A DNA stretch of 6,397 nt from Bacillota bacterium (lineage in GTDB: Bacteria; Bacillota; Clostridia; DSM-8532). The position numbers and the translations under genes were made by a program. The stretch spans positions 1-6,397 of the forward strand of contig JAEXPO010000365.1 in assembly GCA_023446675.1 (NCBI GenBank). Reading direction: 5' to 3'. Below, in pieces: positions 5,725-6,397 of this stretch. The notes under the pieces are model-generated. The model was not told the DNA's origin, made no database searches, and saw only the letters and a list, made by a program, of their open reading frames with translations. Position 1 is the stretch's first letter. Each line of letters begins with the position of its first letter.

Positions 5725-6397
5725 ATGTCTTATGAAATTTTCCGTTTGGATTTGAACAGAGTGAATGGTTATCTTGTCAAAACGGAGCAGGGCTTTATTT
5801 TGTTTGACACAGGAGGGCATATGTTTATTGATGAGTCCTTCACCGACAGGCGCGAGAATCTTGTCAGGGAGCTTGAGGCTCAGGGGTGTACGGAGCAAAA
5901 CCTCAAGCTCATTGTACTTACTCATGGACACTGTGATCATACCGGCAACGCTGCCTTTTTAAAAGAGCACTATAATGCTCCCGTTGCCATACATGGGGAT
6001 GACCGTGAAGCGGTGGAAATGCCTACCCTGGAAAAATGGAGTAAGGATATCAGCTACAGCGCTATCATTCATAAGCTCATTTTTCGCCTGCTTCGTAAAA
6101 AAATTGAAAAGCTTACACAAAAAACACTGGAGGATTTTCAGCCGTTTACTCCGGATGTAGTGCTGGAAGAAGGGTTTAGCTTACAGCCCTTTGGTCTTGA
6201 TGCACAAATTATCCATCTGCCCGGACATACGGAAGGATCTATTGGCGTTCTTACGAAGGATGGCGATTTCATATCAGGGGATATCCTCTCCAATAACGGT
6301 AAGCCGGGAATTGCTCCCAATGCCTCCGATTTTAAAAAGCTGCATGTAAGTTTAAAACGTCTCAGCGGTATGCCTATTAAAACTGTATATCCCGGGC
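5725..6397 (+). CDS. Metallo-beta-lactamase-fold hydrolase, 3' end missing
   Basis: The first 224 residues of an MBL-fold metallo-hydrolase are present; the frame is open at the right edge. The metal-binding motif HxHxDH is intact (LTHGHCDHTG; H67, H69, D71, H72). Further ligands follow: H168 in LPGHTEGS and D186 in FISGDIL. The edge falls just after VYPG, where the family usually has its last metal-binding His, so the missing part is probably short. An insert at residues about 100-140, with a basic helix (IFRLLRKKIEKL), lies between the second and third ligand regions and may shape the substrate pocket. There is no signal peptide, so the enzyme is cytoplasmic. The family includes glyoxalase II, lactonases and many hydrolases of unknown substrate; the sequence does not tell which. 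ATG 5725 is chosen because GAGGAGGAG at 5711-5719 precedes it, inside the end of the PadR gene. Control by that PadR is inferred. Confidence 0.9.
   Translation, partial: MSYEIFRLDLNRVNGYLVKTEQGFILFDTGGHMFIDESFTDRRENLVRELEAQGCTEQNLKLIVLTHGHCDHTGNAAFLKEHYNAPVAIHGDDREAVEMPTLEKWSKDISYSAIIHKLIFRLLRKKIEKLTQKTLEDFQPFTPDVVLEEGFSLQPFGLDAQIIHLPGHTEGSIGVLTKDGDFISGDILSNNGKPGIAPNASDFKKLHVSLKRLSGMPIKTVYPG

Overview
The window reads as ordinary bacterial chromosome, most likely from a Bacillota (low-to-mid GC Gram-positive) organism such as a Clostridia or Paenibacillus-type bacterium. This is inferred from strong purine-rich ribosome binding sites, the use of GTG and TTG starts, an AraC regulator of the Bacillota type with a C-terminal GyrI-like domain, and a PadR regulator. 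No RNA gene, insertion sequence, CRISPR array, phage gene or attachment site is visible, and no gene-free stretch exceeds about 200 bases.

Region 1 (about 1-4011, + strand) is a three-gene operon. It begins with the C-terminal 634 residues of a large transglutaminase-like protein whose start lies upstream of the window. This is followed by a CBM9-like (DOMON-type) carbohydrate-binding protein and then a glycoside hydrolase family 18 protein with an intact DxxDxDxE catalytic motif. The last two genes overlap in an ATGA junction and are probably translationally coupled. Neither has a visible signal peptide, so the set may act inside the cell, perhaps on a GlcNAc-containing glycan or glycopeptide. 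The pathway is not established from the sequence.

Region 2 (4012-4084) is a short convergent gap with an 8-bp perfect GC hairpin that probably ends transcription from both sides.

Region 3 (4082-4978, - strand) is an AraC/XylS-family regulator with an N-terminal DNA-binding domain and a C-terminal GyrI-like effector domain. It starts at a TTG codon supported by a very strong Shine-Dalgarno sequence.

Region 4 (4979-5176) is a divergent, AT-rich regulatory gap. It holds a near-consensus promoter for the rightward genes overlapped by GATATAT/ATATATC repeats that look like an operator, and a separate triplet of TATAAT-containing heptamers.

Region 5 (5177-6397, + strand) is a two-gene operon: a PadR-family regulator, then after a 2-base gap a metallo-beta-lactamase-fold hydrolase that runs off the right edge. 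The layout suggests a PadR repressor controlling itself and one hydrolase. I found no direct evidence that this unit works with the glycan-type operon on the left.
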